NCBI GenBank assembly: GCA_964475955.1
Contig: CAYYZY010000133.1
Coordinates: 1-21,836, forward strand
Length of the DNA: 21,836 nucleotides
From: DATKZH01 sp964475955
GTDB taxonomy: Bacteria; Planctomycetota; Planctomycetia; Pirellulales; Thermoguttaceae
Direction: 5' to 3'
Part shown: positions 1 to 5,841 of the stretch, in pieces
How the letters are laid out: each line of letters starts with the position of its first letter
How positions within the stretch are numbered: the first letter of the stretch is position 1
Notes under the pieces: model-generated
Told to the model about the DNA's origin: nothing
The model's input: the letters and a program-made list of their open reading frames with translations, nothing else
Databases searched by the model: none
Program-made: the position numbers and the translations under genes

Positions 1-135
1 GTTAGATCCGGAGAGGTCGGTGCCCGGCCTGGCAAACTGCGGGGTTTGAGACGGTCGCGACCGCGCGCAAGTCCCGACGTGAGCTATGCTTGAGAGGTCC
101 CTGCCCCACTCCCACCGCGTAACGGAGATCCCCCC

Positions 136-504
136 ATGAGTACCGTGCAAGACGCCCTCCCAACGCCCGTCGTCGGCGCCGTCGTCGGCGAGTCGGCCCC
201 GCCGGTGATTCGAAAACGGCTGTCCCCGGAGGCCGACCTCGATCTGGACGACCTGTTTCGCCCCGCCGCTTCGCCGCGGGACGCTCTTTTGAACATGGCC
301 GACGTCTTGTGCCCCAGCACCCGGTGCATCGGCTCGCTCATGAACGCCCACCGCCGTCTGCGCAGCCAGGGCCGACGCTTGGTGCTCCATTCGGTCCCGC
401 TCAGGGCCTTCGAGACGCTTCGATTCCTCCAACTGGACGAAGTGCTCACGATCGTCGACGACGAGGCCGCCGGCCTCGAACTGCTGCGGACCGACGCCGC
501 CTGA
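136..504 (+). CDS. STAS-domain protein (anti-sigma-factor-antagonist-like)
   Basis: A 122-residue protein whose residues about 50-120 align by eye with the second STAS protein of this window (11883-12233). Both share a strand-helix pattern, 'STRCIGSLMNAHRRL' here against 'QTRFIDSGGLSWLV' there, then a basic strand ending in LVLHS or MVLHS, then a leucine-rich helix and a 'DDEAA/PDEAA' tail. STAS proteins usually bind an anti-sigma kinase and are switched by phosphorylation of a Ser in a D-S-G motif. Here the equivalent is G-S-L, so the Asp and Gly are missing although a Ser remains. The first 45 residues are a low-complexity Pro/Ala/Asp-rich leader. The start is supported by CGGAG at 123-127, eight bases before the ATG. 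No anti-sigma kinase or sigma factor gene is adjacent. The family call is good; the switch mechanism is inferred. Confidence 0.72.
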   Translation: MSTVQDALPTPVVGAVVGESAPPVIRKRLSPEADLDLDDLFRPAASPRDALLNMADVLCPSTRCIGSLMNAHRRLRSQGRRLVLHSVPLRAFETLRFLQLDEVLTIVDDEAAGLELLRTDAA

Positions 505-610
505 CCGCGCACCTCGCAGGCCGCAACCCACCGCAAACCGCCCGATCGCGGGGCCCCGTTGACGCGGCCGCCCGTCGCGGCGAGAATCCACGCTCGCGCT
601 TCGGCCACTC

Positions 611-667
611 GTGGGGCACGTTTCCAACGTGCCGGCGAATCTAAGGCACGCTGGACGCGCGCCGCGC
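611..667. repeat. Dispersed palindromic repeat, copy 1 (one arm degenerate)
   Basis: Bases 611-633 are identical over 23 bp to 17225-17247 and 18617-18639 (core GGGGCACGTTTCCAACGTGC). The opposing arm expected from the complete copy at 18617-18673 is still recognisable from 645 (GGCACGCTGGA...), but has several substitutions, so this copy looks decayed. It lies between the STAS gene and the DUF6485 gene. Confidence 0.8.
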
Positions 668-738
668 GACCTGCGCAGCCCCGGCCCATCGCGGCCGTCG
701 GCCGCAACCACGTGAGGCGCAACGGCATTCCGTAGCGA

Positions 739-766
739 GTAAGACGGAATGGCATTCCGTCCTACT
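739..766. repeat. Intergenic palindrome GACGGAATG-g-CATTCCGTC
   Basis: Bases 743-751 and 753-761 are perfect reverse complements around a single central base. The dyad continues outward as AGTA/TACT with one mismatched pair, giving a 13 of 14 bp stem. There is no T-tract on either side, so it is not a standard terminator. A partial extra copy (GGCATTCCGTAGC) precedes it at 724-736. It looks like another dispersed repeat family rather than a gene-specific operator. Confidence 0.7.
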
Positions 767-843
767 GAGGGGCGCCGTCGTGCGAGCCGCACGAACACCA
801 GGCCGCGGGTATCCGGCAAAACAAACAGGGAGTGGGACTCTCC

Positions 844-1047
844 ATGGAATGCAACAAGACGCAGAACCTCGAGGCGTGCAATTGCACCTACGATCCGTGC
901 CCTCGCAAGGGCGTCTGCTGCGAATGCCTCCAGTACCATCTGAAGATGCGGCAACTGCCCGGCTGCTGTTTCCCGGACGACGCCGAGCGCACGTACGATC
1001 GCTCCTTCGAGCATTTCGCGAAGCTCGTGTCGGCCAACCGCGTGTAG
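844..1047 (+). CDS. DUF6485-type small cysteine-rich protein
   Basis: A 67-residue protein with seven Cys: C3, C14 and C16 in the 'EACNCTYDPC' stretch, C21, then 'GVCCECLQYH' and a 'GCCFPDDAERTYDRS' tail. This N-C-T-Y-x-P-C-x-R-K-G-x-C-C-E-C-L pattern is what I recall of the DUF6485 family, small cytosolic proteins of unknown function whose Cys spacing suggests metal binding. I chose the ATG at 844 because the family typically begins MEC and because AGGGAG at 827-832 gives usable spacing. A GTG at 832 would add only MGLS. No operon partner is evident. The metal role is inferred from the cysteines only. Confidence 0.8.
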   Translation: MECNKTQNLEACNCTYDPCPRKGVCCECLQYHLKMRQLPGCCFPDDAERTYDRSFEHFAKLVSANRV

Positions 1048-1136
1048 CGCTCGCCGCCGGCACACGGCAACCCTTCTTCGCGCGCAACGACCGGGAGCTG
1101 GTCTGCGTCAGCCTGGCCGCGGAAGAGTGACGGCGA

Positions 1137-1253
1137 TCACCGCCGCCCCGTGAGCGACTTGATGTAGTCGATCTCGGCCGGGCTTGGGGTGGGGGTCCCA
1201 CACGCCGTTCAGTTCCGGTAGGTTATGCTTCAGCATATCGAATGCACCAAGCC
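1137..1253 (-). pseudogene. Frameshifted C-terminal remnant of an unidentified protein
   Basis: On the minus strand one frame reads LGAFDMLKHNLPELNGVWDP and then, after a shift at the C-rich run near 1187-1197, the next frame reads SPAEIDYIKSLTGRR followed by a stop. Both parts look like ordinary protein with good codon use, and neither has a start or ribosome site. The shift point lies in homopolymer C runs, a typical site for indels. I do not recognise the family. It may instead be chance reading in GC-rich DNA, so this is a weak call. Confidence 0.3.
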
Positions 1254-1291
1254 GGGCTCCCTCTCCACTTGTTGATATGCTGAAGCATAAC
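1222..1291. repeat. 18-bp perfect inverted repeat, each arm itself a near-palindrome
   Basis: Bases 1222-1239 (GTTATGCTTCAGCATATC) are the exact reverse complement of 1274-1291, with a 34-base spacer. Each arm contains TATGCT-TC-AGCATA, a 6+6 dyad around two bases, so the structure could be two copies of an operator-like site. Alternatively the arms come from an inverted duplication, because on opposite strands both read DMLKHN in frame with plausible protein. It lies between two decayed genes. Confidence 0.75.
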
Positions 1292-1320
1292 TACGACTAC
1301 TACGACTACGACTACGACTG
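1291..1320. repeat. Short tandem repeat of CTACGA
   Basis: Four CTACGA hexamers with one inserted CTA after the first unit and a final CTG. The tract abuts the right arm of the inverted repeat. On the plus strand it reads as a run of Tyr and Asp, but there is no supported gene there. It is a likely site of replication slippage. Confidence 0.7.
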
Positions 1321-1344
1321 CTTGCCGCCGGAAGCGGAACGGCC

Positions 1345-1478
1345 TCACGGCCCGGGGCGTGCGACGATCTGCACCATGTTGCCGTCCGGGTCGGTGAAGC
1401 TGCGCACGCTTCCGCCGCCAGGGCCGGGTGATCGATGCCGAGGAAGACGCCGTTGTCGTGGTCCTGATCGTTGCTCAT
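1345..1478 (-). pseudogene. Collapsed VOC (glyoxalase/bleomycin resistance) family gene
   Basis: The minus strand begins with ATG at 1478 behind a CGGAG ribosome site and reads MSNDQDHDNG, then VFLGIDHPALAA, like the first strand of a VOC domain. In another frame, ending at the stop 1345-1347, it reads GSVRSFTDPDGNMVQIVARP, the characteristic last strand of a VOC domain ('DPDGN...IEL' type). The middle of the fold, which in intact VOC proteins is roughly 80-90 residues, is absent and the two ends are out of frame. So this is an internally deleted, frameshifted remnant, not an enzyme. The intact function cannot be deduced. Confidence 0.65.
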
Positions 1479-1625
1479 GCGTGCTCCGGGAAAAAAGCGT
1501 TCGCGGCTGCTTGCCTTCGCTCCCAAGCTCCCGCCTGGAAACGTCCTGCTTGCGAAAACCCTCACTCTCCCTGCGGCGAAGCCGTCCCTCATCCCCTCAC
1601 CTTGTCACCCCTTCACCCCCGCGCC

Positions 1626-3323
1626 TCACAGCCCCGCCTCCTTGCCTTCAACCCGCGGGTCGTGCACGCCGACCCGCCCGGCGGGGGCAAGGGCGATCGC
1701 TTGGGTGACGCCGACCGATCGGGTGCGCCGGACCTCGTGGCCGAGCTTTTCGAGCGAGGCGACGATCGCCGGCTCCAGCGAGCGCTCGACCAGCAGCCGG
1801 TCGGGCTGCCACTGGTGGTGAATCCGCGGGGCGCGCACCGCTTCGGGCAGGGGCAGGCCGAGGTCGAGGTGGTAGAGGAGCGTCATCACCACCTGCGTGA
1901 TGATCTTGGGCCCGCCCGCCGCGCCGAGCGTGACGATCGGCCGCCCGTCGCGGAGCACGATCGTGGGGCTCATGCTCGAAAGCGGCCGCTTGCCCGGGGC
2001 GATCGCGTTCGCCTCGGCGCCGACCAGCCCGAACACGTTGGGCACGCCGGGGGCCGCCGAGAAATCGTCCATCTCGTTGTTGAGGATCACACCGGTCCCC
2101 GGCACGATCACCTTCGAGCCGAAGCCCGTGTTCACCGTGGCCGTGATCGCCACCCAGTTGCCTTCGTCGTCGGCCGACGCGATGTGGCTGGTGTGCTTGC
2201 CCCCACCGAAGTGATCCCGTTCCCAGCCGGGCGGTTGACCGTGCGTGGCGACGGGCGTGGCCCGCTCCAGCGCGATCCCCTCGGCCAGCCGGGCGGCGTA
2301 GGCACGATCGACCAGCCCGCGGGGCACGTCGGCGAAGTCGGGGTCGCCCAGCCAGTGGGCCCGGTCGGCGAACGCCCGCTTCATCGCCTCGGCCGCCACG
2401 TGGTAGAACGCGGCCGGGTCGCGCCGGTAGAGGGCCTTCAGGTCGAACCGCTCGAGCATGTGGAGGATTTGGGCGACGTGCACGCCGCCCGAACTGGGCG
2501 GGGGGAAGCCGACGATCGCGTACTGCCGGTAGCGCGTCACGACCGGCTCGCGGTCGCGCGCCCCGTACGCGGCGAAGTCGTCGGCCGTGATCAGCCCGCC
2601 GTGGTCGGCCATCCACCGGCCCACGCGCTCGGCCAGCGGCCCGCGGTAGAACCAGCCGATACCCTCTTCGGCGATCGCCCGGTAGGTCCGGGCCAGGTCG
2701 GGCTGCCGCAGCACCTCGCCGGCCGTGTACGGGGAGCCGTCGGGCCGAAGCAGCACGTTGCGCGTGCCCTCGAAGCGGGCGATCTTGTCGGCCGAGTGCT
2801 CGAGCGCCGCGGCGTACGCCCTCTGGAGGGGGAAGCCGCGATCGGCGATCTCGGCGGCCGGAAGCAAAAGATCGCGAAGAGGCCGCCTCCCATGACGGCG
2901 CACCGCCCGGTCGTACGCGGCCAGCGCGCCGGGCACGCCGGAGGCGAGCGGGCCGGTGAGGCTCAGTTCGGGCTGGGGCTCGCCGTCGCGGAAGTACATG
3001 TCGCGCGTGGCGGCGGCCGGGGCCGTTTCGCGGCCGTCGATGGCCACGACCTCGCCGTCGGCCGTGCGGATGAGGATGAAACACCCCCCGCCGATCCCGG
3101 CGTTGCGCCCGTCGACCACGCCGAGCGTCAGGGCGGCGGCCACGGCGGCGTCGACGGCGTTTCCGCCTTCGGCCAGGGCGGCCAGCCCGGCGTCGGTCCC
3201 CATCGGGTGCACTGTGGCCACCGTCCCCCCGGCCCGGGCCTGACCGACCAAGCAGGCCGCACACCAGGCGGTCAACAGAACCGAGAGCAGGACGCTCGCC
3301 CGCTGGAAGTCGTTGCCGATCAT
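1626..3323 (-). CDS. ggt: Gamma-glutamyltransferase (secreted, self-cleaving)
   Basis: A 565-residue Ntn-hydrolase that transfers or hydrolyses gamma-glutamyl groups, for example from glutathione. Residues 1-31 form a signal peptide, so it acts in the periplasm or outside. The large-subunit part carries the substrate Arg in DGRETAP (R98). The self-cleavage site and nucleophile is Thr378 in GKHTSHIAS, matching TTHYS of E. coli Ggt. The small subunit has the TVNTGFG, GVILNNEMDDFS and RPLSSMSPTIV motifs (S449/S450) and the oxyanion GAAGGPKIIT loop. Length is normal for the family. I chose ATG 3323 because it directly precedes the signal peptide; longer frames run into a dispersed repeat. The Shine-Dalgarno is weak (GGGACG). 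It stands alone, with no peptidase or transport partner adjacent. A physiological role in glutathione or peptide scavenging is inferred. Confidence 0.95.
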   Translation of the reverse strand: MIGNDFQRASVLLSVLLTAWCAACLVGQARAGGTVATVHPMGTDAGLAALAEGGNAVDAAVAAALTLGVVDGRNAGIGGGCFILIRTADGEVVAIDGRETAPAAATRDMYFRDGEPQPELSLTGPLASGVPGALAAYDRAVRRHGRRPLRDLLLPAAEIADRGFPLQRAYAAALEHSADKIARFEGTRNVLLRPDGSPYTAGEVLRQPDLARTYRAIAEEGIGWFYRGPLAERVGRWMADHGGLITADDFAAYGARDREPVVTRYRQYAIVGFPPPSSGGVHVAQILHMLERFDLKALYRRDPAAFYHVAAEAMKRAFADRAHWLGDPDFADVPRGLVDRAYAARLAEGIALERATPVATHGQPPGWERDHFGGGKHTSHIASADDEGNWVAITATVNTGFGSKVIVPGTGVILNNEMDDFSAAPGVPNVFGLVGAEANAIAPGKRPLSSMSPTIVLRDGRPIVTLGAAGGPKIITQVVMTLLYHLDLGLPLPEAVRAPRIHHQWQPDRLLVERSLEPAIVASLEKLGHEVRRTRSVGVTQAIALAPAGRVGVHDPRVEGKEAGL

Positions 3324-3369
3324 CAGTTCGTCCCGTCTTGTTGCAGGAACGCCTAGCAGGGCGAAATCC

Positions 3370-3400
3370 GTAGGGTGGGTCGAGGTACGAGACCCACGCG
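3370..3400. repeat. 31-bp dispersed hairpin repeat, copy 1
   Basis: Identical over 31 bases to 7851-7881. Internal arms GTGGGTC and GACCCAC pair around a 9-base loop. This copy is 47 bases upstream of the ggt start and so probably lies in its leader or promoter region. Confidence 0.9.
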
Positions 3401-3420
3401 CCCGTGGAAAACAAGCGGGG

Positions 3421-3586
3421 AAGATCTCGCAAAGGCGCCGAGACGCAAAGGGGAAAGGGAAAGGACTTGCGAGCATCGTAGTCTTGAGAGCCCACTGACT
3501 GTCCCGGGGCAGTTGGCCAACACGTCCGATGGACGTACAGCGCCCCACGTATCCCCCTTCGCGTCTCGGCGCCTTTGCGAGATCTT
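3421..3586. repeat. 26-bp inverted repeat pair
   Basis: Bases 3421-3446 (beginning AAGATCTCGCAAAGGCGCC) are the exact reverse complement of 3561-3586 (ending GGCGCCTTTGCGAGATCTT). Beyond the perfect part, homology continues with mismatches (CAAAGGGG against CCCCTTCG). The arms are 114 bases apart. A related but diverged tract, TTCTCCGCGTCTCTGCGCC, occurs near 15803-15830. This looks like a dispersed repeat captured in both orientations, not a terminator. Confidence 0.85.
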
Positions 3587-4095
3587 TTTATCCCCTGGTT
3601 CGACAAAGCCAACCCCGCGCGGATCTCGGCCCCCGGCCCTCTATGAAAGCGGGGTTGTCAACACCAGTGGGTGAGGTTTTTTCGGACGTTTGACCGTCTG
3701 CGAGTTTCGGACGTTGGCTCACCCTACCGGCCTTGGGCTCCACGCGGCAGGGCAGTCTCTTCTCCGTTCGCGATGCGGCCTCACGGTCTGCGCCGTTTGC
3801 GGATTCCGCGGGATCGCGAGCTTCTCGCAGGCGGTCTGCCAGGCGACGACGGTTTGTCGCGGGATCGGTCAGTTGGTATCGGTTCTGCGGCTCGTGAGGG
3901 CGGCCTCTTCCGGTTCTAGTGAAAGATACATTTGCCGGTTCGATGCAGCCTTCATAGGAGCCCGCCGGTAGCGCCGGTTGCCCCGAGCGCCCCCATCAAA
4001 AACCGGCTCGAACGGATCGAATTGGCCAAGCGATTTCGGGCCGGGGGACGATGGGTAGAGTGGGATTCAGTCGTGGAAGAAAAGGAGTGGATCGG

Positions 4096-5538
4096 ATGAA
4101 GTTCCTGCAAGTCTTCGCCCTGACGGCGGCGCTTCTGTGGACCGCCGACGCGTCGGCCCAGGTCGGGCTGTACGGTTCTCCGGGGCTGGTGCGGCTTCCG
4201 GAGGTTGCGTCGGAAGGCCAGGCCCTGCCCGACTACGCGGCCGCGCCGTACGCGTCGACGGGAGTCCGGCCGGCGGCGGCGGCGCTCGACGCCGTGCCGA
4301 CGTTCGAGACCGCTTCGGCGAAGCCCCTTGGCAAGCCGAAGAAGAAGCCGGCCGCCAAGCATCCTCCCAAGCCGGTGCCCAAGGACAAAGTGCTGGCCCC
4401 GCCGGGCGAGGCCCCGAGCGTGGTCGACCAGATGCTGGACGACTCGGGCTCCTGCTTCCCGCCTCCCTGGGGCCCCGAACCCGGCTGCGGCCTGGAGGAG
4501 CCGGGTTGCGGGTACGATGCCTGCTGCGACACGAGCTGCGAGTCGTGCATGCCCTGCTGCGTGCCGACCTGGTACGTCACCGCACGCGGGTTGGTGATGA
4601 CGCGGGCCGACCGGCCGAACAAGGTCTGGGTGAGTTACGAGACCGACGACAATCCCCACCAGATGATGCACACCCAGAAGGACCTCGACTGGCGGGGCGG
4701 CGGAGAGATCCGCTTCGGGCGCCGCTTCTGCTGCGGCTCCTACGCCCTCGAGGCCGCCTACTGGACCCTCGACCCGTTCACCTCCATGGACAGCGCCGGG
4801 CACCGCAACTTCGTCAGCACTCCGTTGGATTTCAGCGACGTGACTTGGGCCGAGCCGGGGCCCCCCGGCGATCCGGTCGACCTGTTCGACCGGGCGAAGC
4901 GCCATCGCGTCTGGCGGCGCGACGAGGTGCACAGCGTCGAGTTGAACCTGGTGCGATACCCCGTGGAGTACTTCTGCGGCGACTCGTTCGATTGCCGCTG
5001 GTCGCTGGGCCTCCGGTTCTTCCGCTTCGAGGAGGACCTCCTGTTCGGCTCCCTCGACGAGGGCGGCCTTGCCTTCGGCCTCCAGCCGCGCATGGAAGGC
5101 TATCTGGACGAGAAGATCGAGAACAACCTGTTCGGCGTCCAGTTCGGCTGCGATCTCGGCTACCGCCGCAACAATTGGCGGCTGTTCTTCTCGCCTCGCG
5201 TGGGCCTGTACAACAACCACATCGAGAACCGCTTCAACGCCTATCGCGGAAACGGCCGGCTGTTCGACACCGTCCCGGCCGGCTACCCAGGCTACCCGGT
5301 CGAGTCGACCGAAGACGTTTTCTCGATCCTCACGGAATTCGACGTCGGGTTGGAGTACGATTTCCTGCCCGGCTGGAGTGCAAACATCGGGTACCGCGTG
5401 ACGATGGCCAGCGGCATGGGGCTGGCCGACCATCAGTTCCCGTTTTACGTGGTCGACACGCCGGAGATCGCCGACATCAACGACAACGGCTACCTGCTCC
5501 TGCACGGCGGCTTCGCGGGGGTGACCTACCAGTTCTGA
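4096..5538 (+). CDS. BBP7-family outer-membrane beta-barrel protein
   Basis: A 480-residue protein resembling the planctomycete putative beta-barrel porin-7 family. Residues 1-22 are a signal peptide ending ASA-Q. A Lys/Pro linker follows (about 75-97), then a Cys-rich segment (about 120-156) with nine Cys in roughly 36 residues, then WYVTARGLVMTRAD, the usual start of the BBP7 barrel. The rest has alternating aromatic/polar strands, including LGLRFFRFEEDL and NNLFGVQFGCDLGYR, and ends in aromatic VTYQF, as barrel proteins do for outer-membrane insertion. AAGGAG at 4082-4087 supports ATG 4096; an upstream ATG at 4051 lacks both a ribosome site and a signal peptide. A strong terminator follows, so it is probably monocistronic. 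Function as a pore or surface scaffold is unknown. Confidence 0.85.
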   Translation: MKFLQVFALTAALLWTADASAQVGLYGSPGLVRLPEVASEGQALPDYAAAPYASTGVRPAAAALDAVPTFETASAKPLGKPKKKPAAKHPPKPVPKDKVLAPPGEAPSVVDQMLDDSGSCFPPPWGPEPGCGLEEPGCGYDACCDTSCESCMPCCVPTWYVTARGLVMTRADRPNKVWVSYETDDNPHQMMHTQKDLDWRGGGEIRFGRRFCCGSYALEAAYWTLDPFTSMDSAGHRNFVSTPLDFSDVTWAEPGPPGDPVDLFDRAKRHRVWRRDEVHSVELNLVRYPVEYFCGDSFDCRWSLGLRFFRFEEDLLFGSLDEGGLAFGLQPRMEGYLDEKIENNLFGVQFGCDLGYRRNNWRLFFSPRVGLYNNHIENRFNAYRGNGRLFDTVPAGYPGYPVESTEDVFSILTEFDVGLEYDFLPGWSANIGYRVTMASGMGLADHQFPFYVVDTPEIADINDNGYLLLHGGFAGVTYQF

Positions 5539-5841
5539 GTCTCCCTGGAACCGCGTGACCGGAGCGGCGACTTTCCGGGCAGCCCGTTGGCTGCCCGGCT
5601 TTTTTTTGCGCGCTTTGCCCGCGCCTTGCACGGCTCGGCGATTTCGGGCATCCTTCTGCCGGGGAACCCAGGTCGCGCCCGCGCTGAATCACCGTGCGCG
5701 ACTGCTGGGGGCACCCGATGCGACTGGAGGGAAGGGCCTCCGTGCCGCTTCGGAATCCCCGAACCGGCGGAACGTCGCGGAGGGCGTTCCCGACAGCTTG
5801 TCTCAGAGCATTGCGCACGGTGATTTCAAGGAGGCACTTCC
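5539..5841. other. Intergenic region with terminator
   Basis: Holds the BBP7 terminator (5575-5607) and, presumably, the promoter of the beta-helix gene. No gene is supported; the frames crossing it lack ribosome sites. Confidence 0.6.
5575..5607 (+). terminator. Rho-independent terminator after BBP7 gene
   Basis: A 10-bp perfect GC stem, CCGGGCAGCC and GGCTGCCCGG around a four-base CGTT loop, is followed by C and eight T. It begins 36 bases after the BBP7 stop codon and is the only textbook intrinsic terminator I found in the window. Confidence 0.93.

Larger units (their letters stand above)
505..843. other. Intergenic region with dispersed palindromes
   Basis: No convincing gene is present; open frames here lack ribosome sites and read as Arg/Pro-rich shadows. 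The stretch holds one copy of the GGGGCACGTTTCCAACGTGC repeat (611-633) with a degenerate opposing arm (about 645-667), and a second palindrome at 739-766. Confidence 0.6.
1048..1344. other. Decayed intergenic stretch with gene remnants
   Basis: No intact gene is present. It contains a C-terminal protein remnant on the minus strand, an 18-bp inverted repeat and a short tandem CTACGA tract, each listed separately. Confidence 0.55.
3324..4095. other. Long intergenic region rich in repeats
   Basis: About 770 bp between the divergent ggt and BBP7 genes. It holds the 31-bp hairpin repeat (3370-3400), a 26-bp inverted repeat pair (3421-3446 and 3561-3586) and, near 3708-3727, a GTTGGCTCACCCTAC tract of a type I recall as common between planctomycete genes. 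Reading frames at 3671-3971 lack a ribosome site and resemble no family, so I do not call a gene. Promoters for both flanking genes must lie here, but I could not fix them. Confidence 0.6.

Noticed and set aside
84..755. 223-residue minus-strand frame over the STAS gene
   Set aside because: It is Arg/Ser-rich and antisense to a supported gene with a ribosome site, and crosses a palindromic repeat. It is a GC-rich shadow.
1291..1320. Tyr/Asp repeat peptide (YDYYDYDYD) as a small gene
   Set aside because: It comes from a CTACGA tandem repeat, with no ribosome site and no sensible downstream protein.
1428..3356. 642-residue plus-strand frame opposite ggt
   Set aside because: It is the antisense shadow of a gene with complete family motifs. 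Its Val/Gly/Arg/His-rich text has no recognisable domain.
3690..3971. 93-residue plus-strand frame in the long intergenic region
   Set aside because: It has no ribosome site and no family resemblance, and overlaps a repeat-like tract near 3708-3727.
3952..5631. 559-residue minus-strand frame opposite the BBP7 gene
   Set aside because: It lies antisense to a gene with signal peptide, ribosome site and terminator, and it reads across that terminator.
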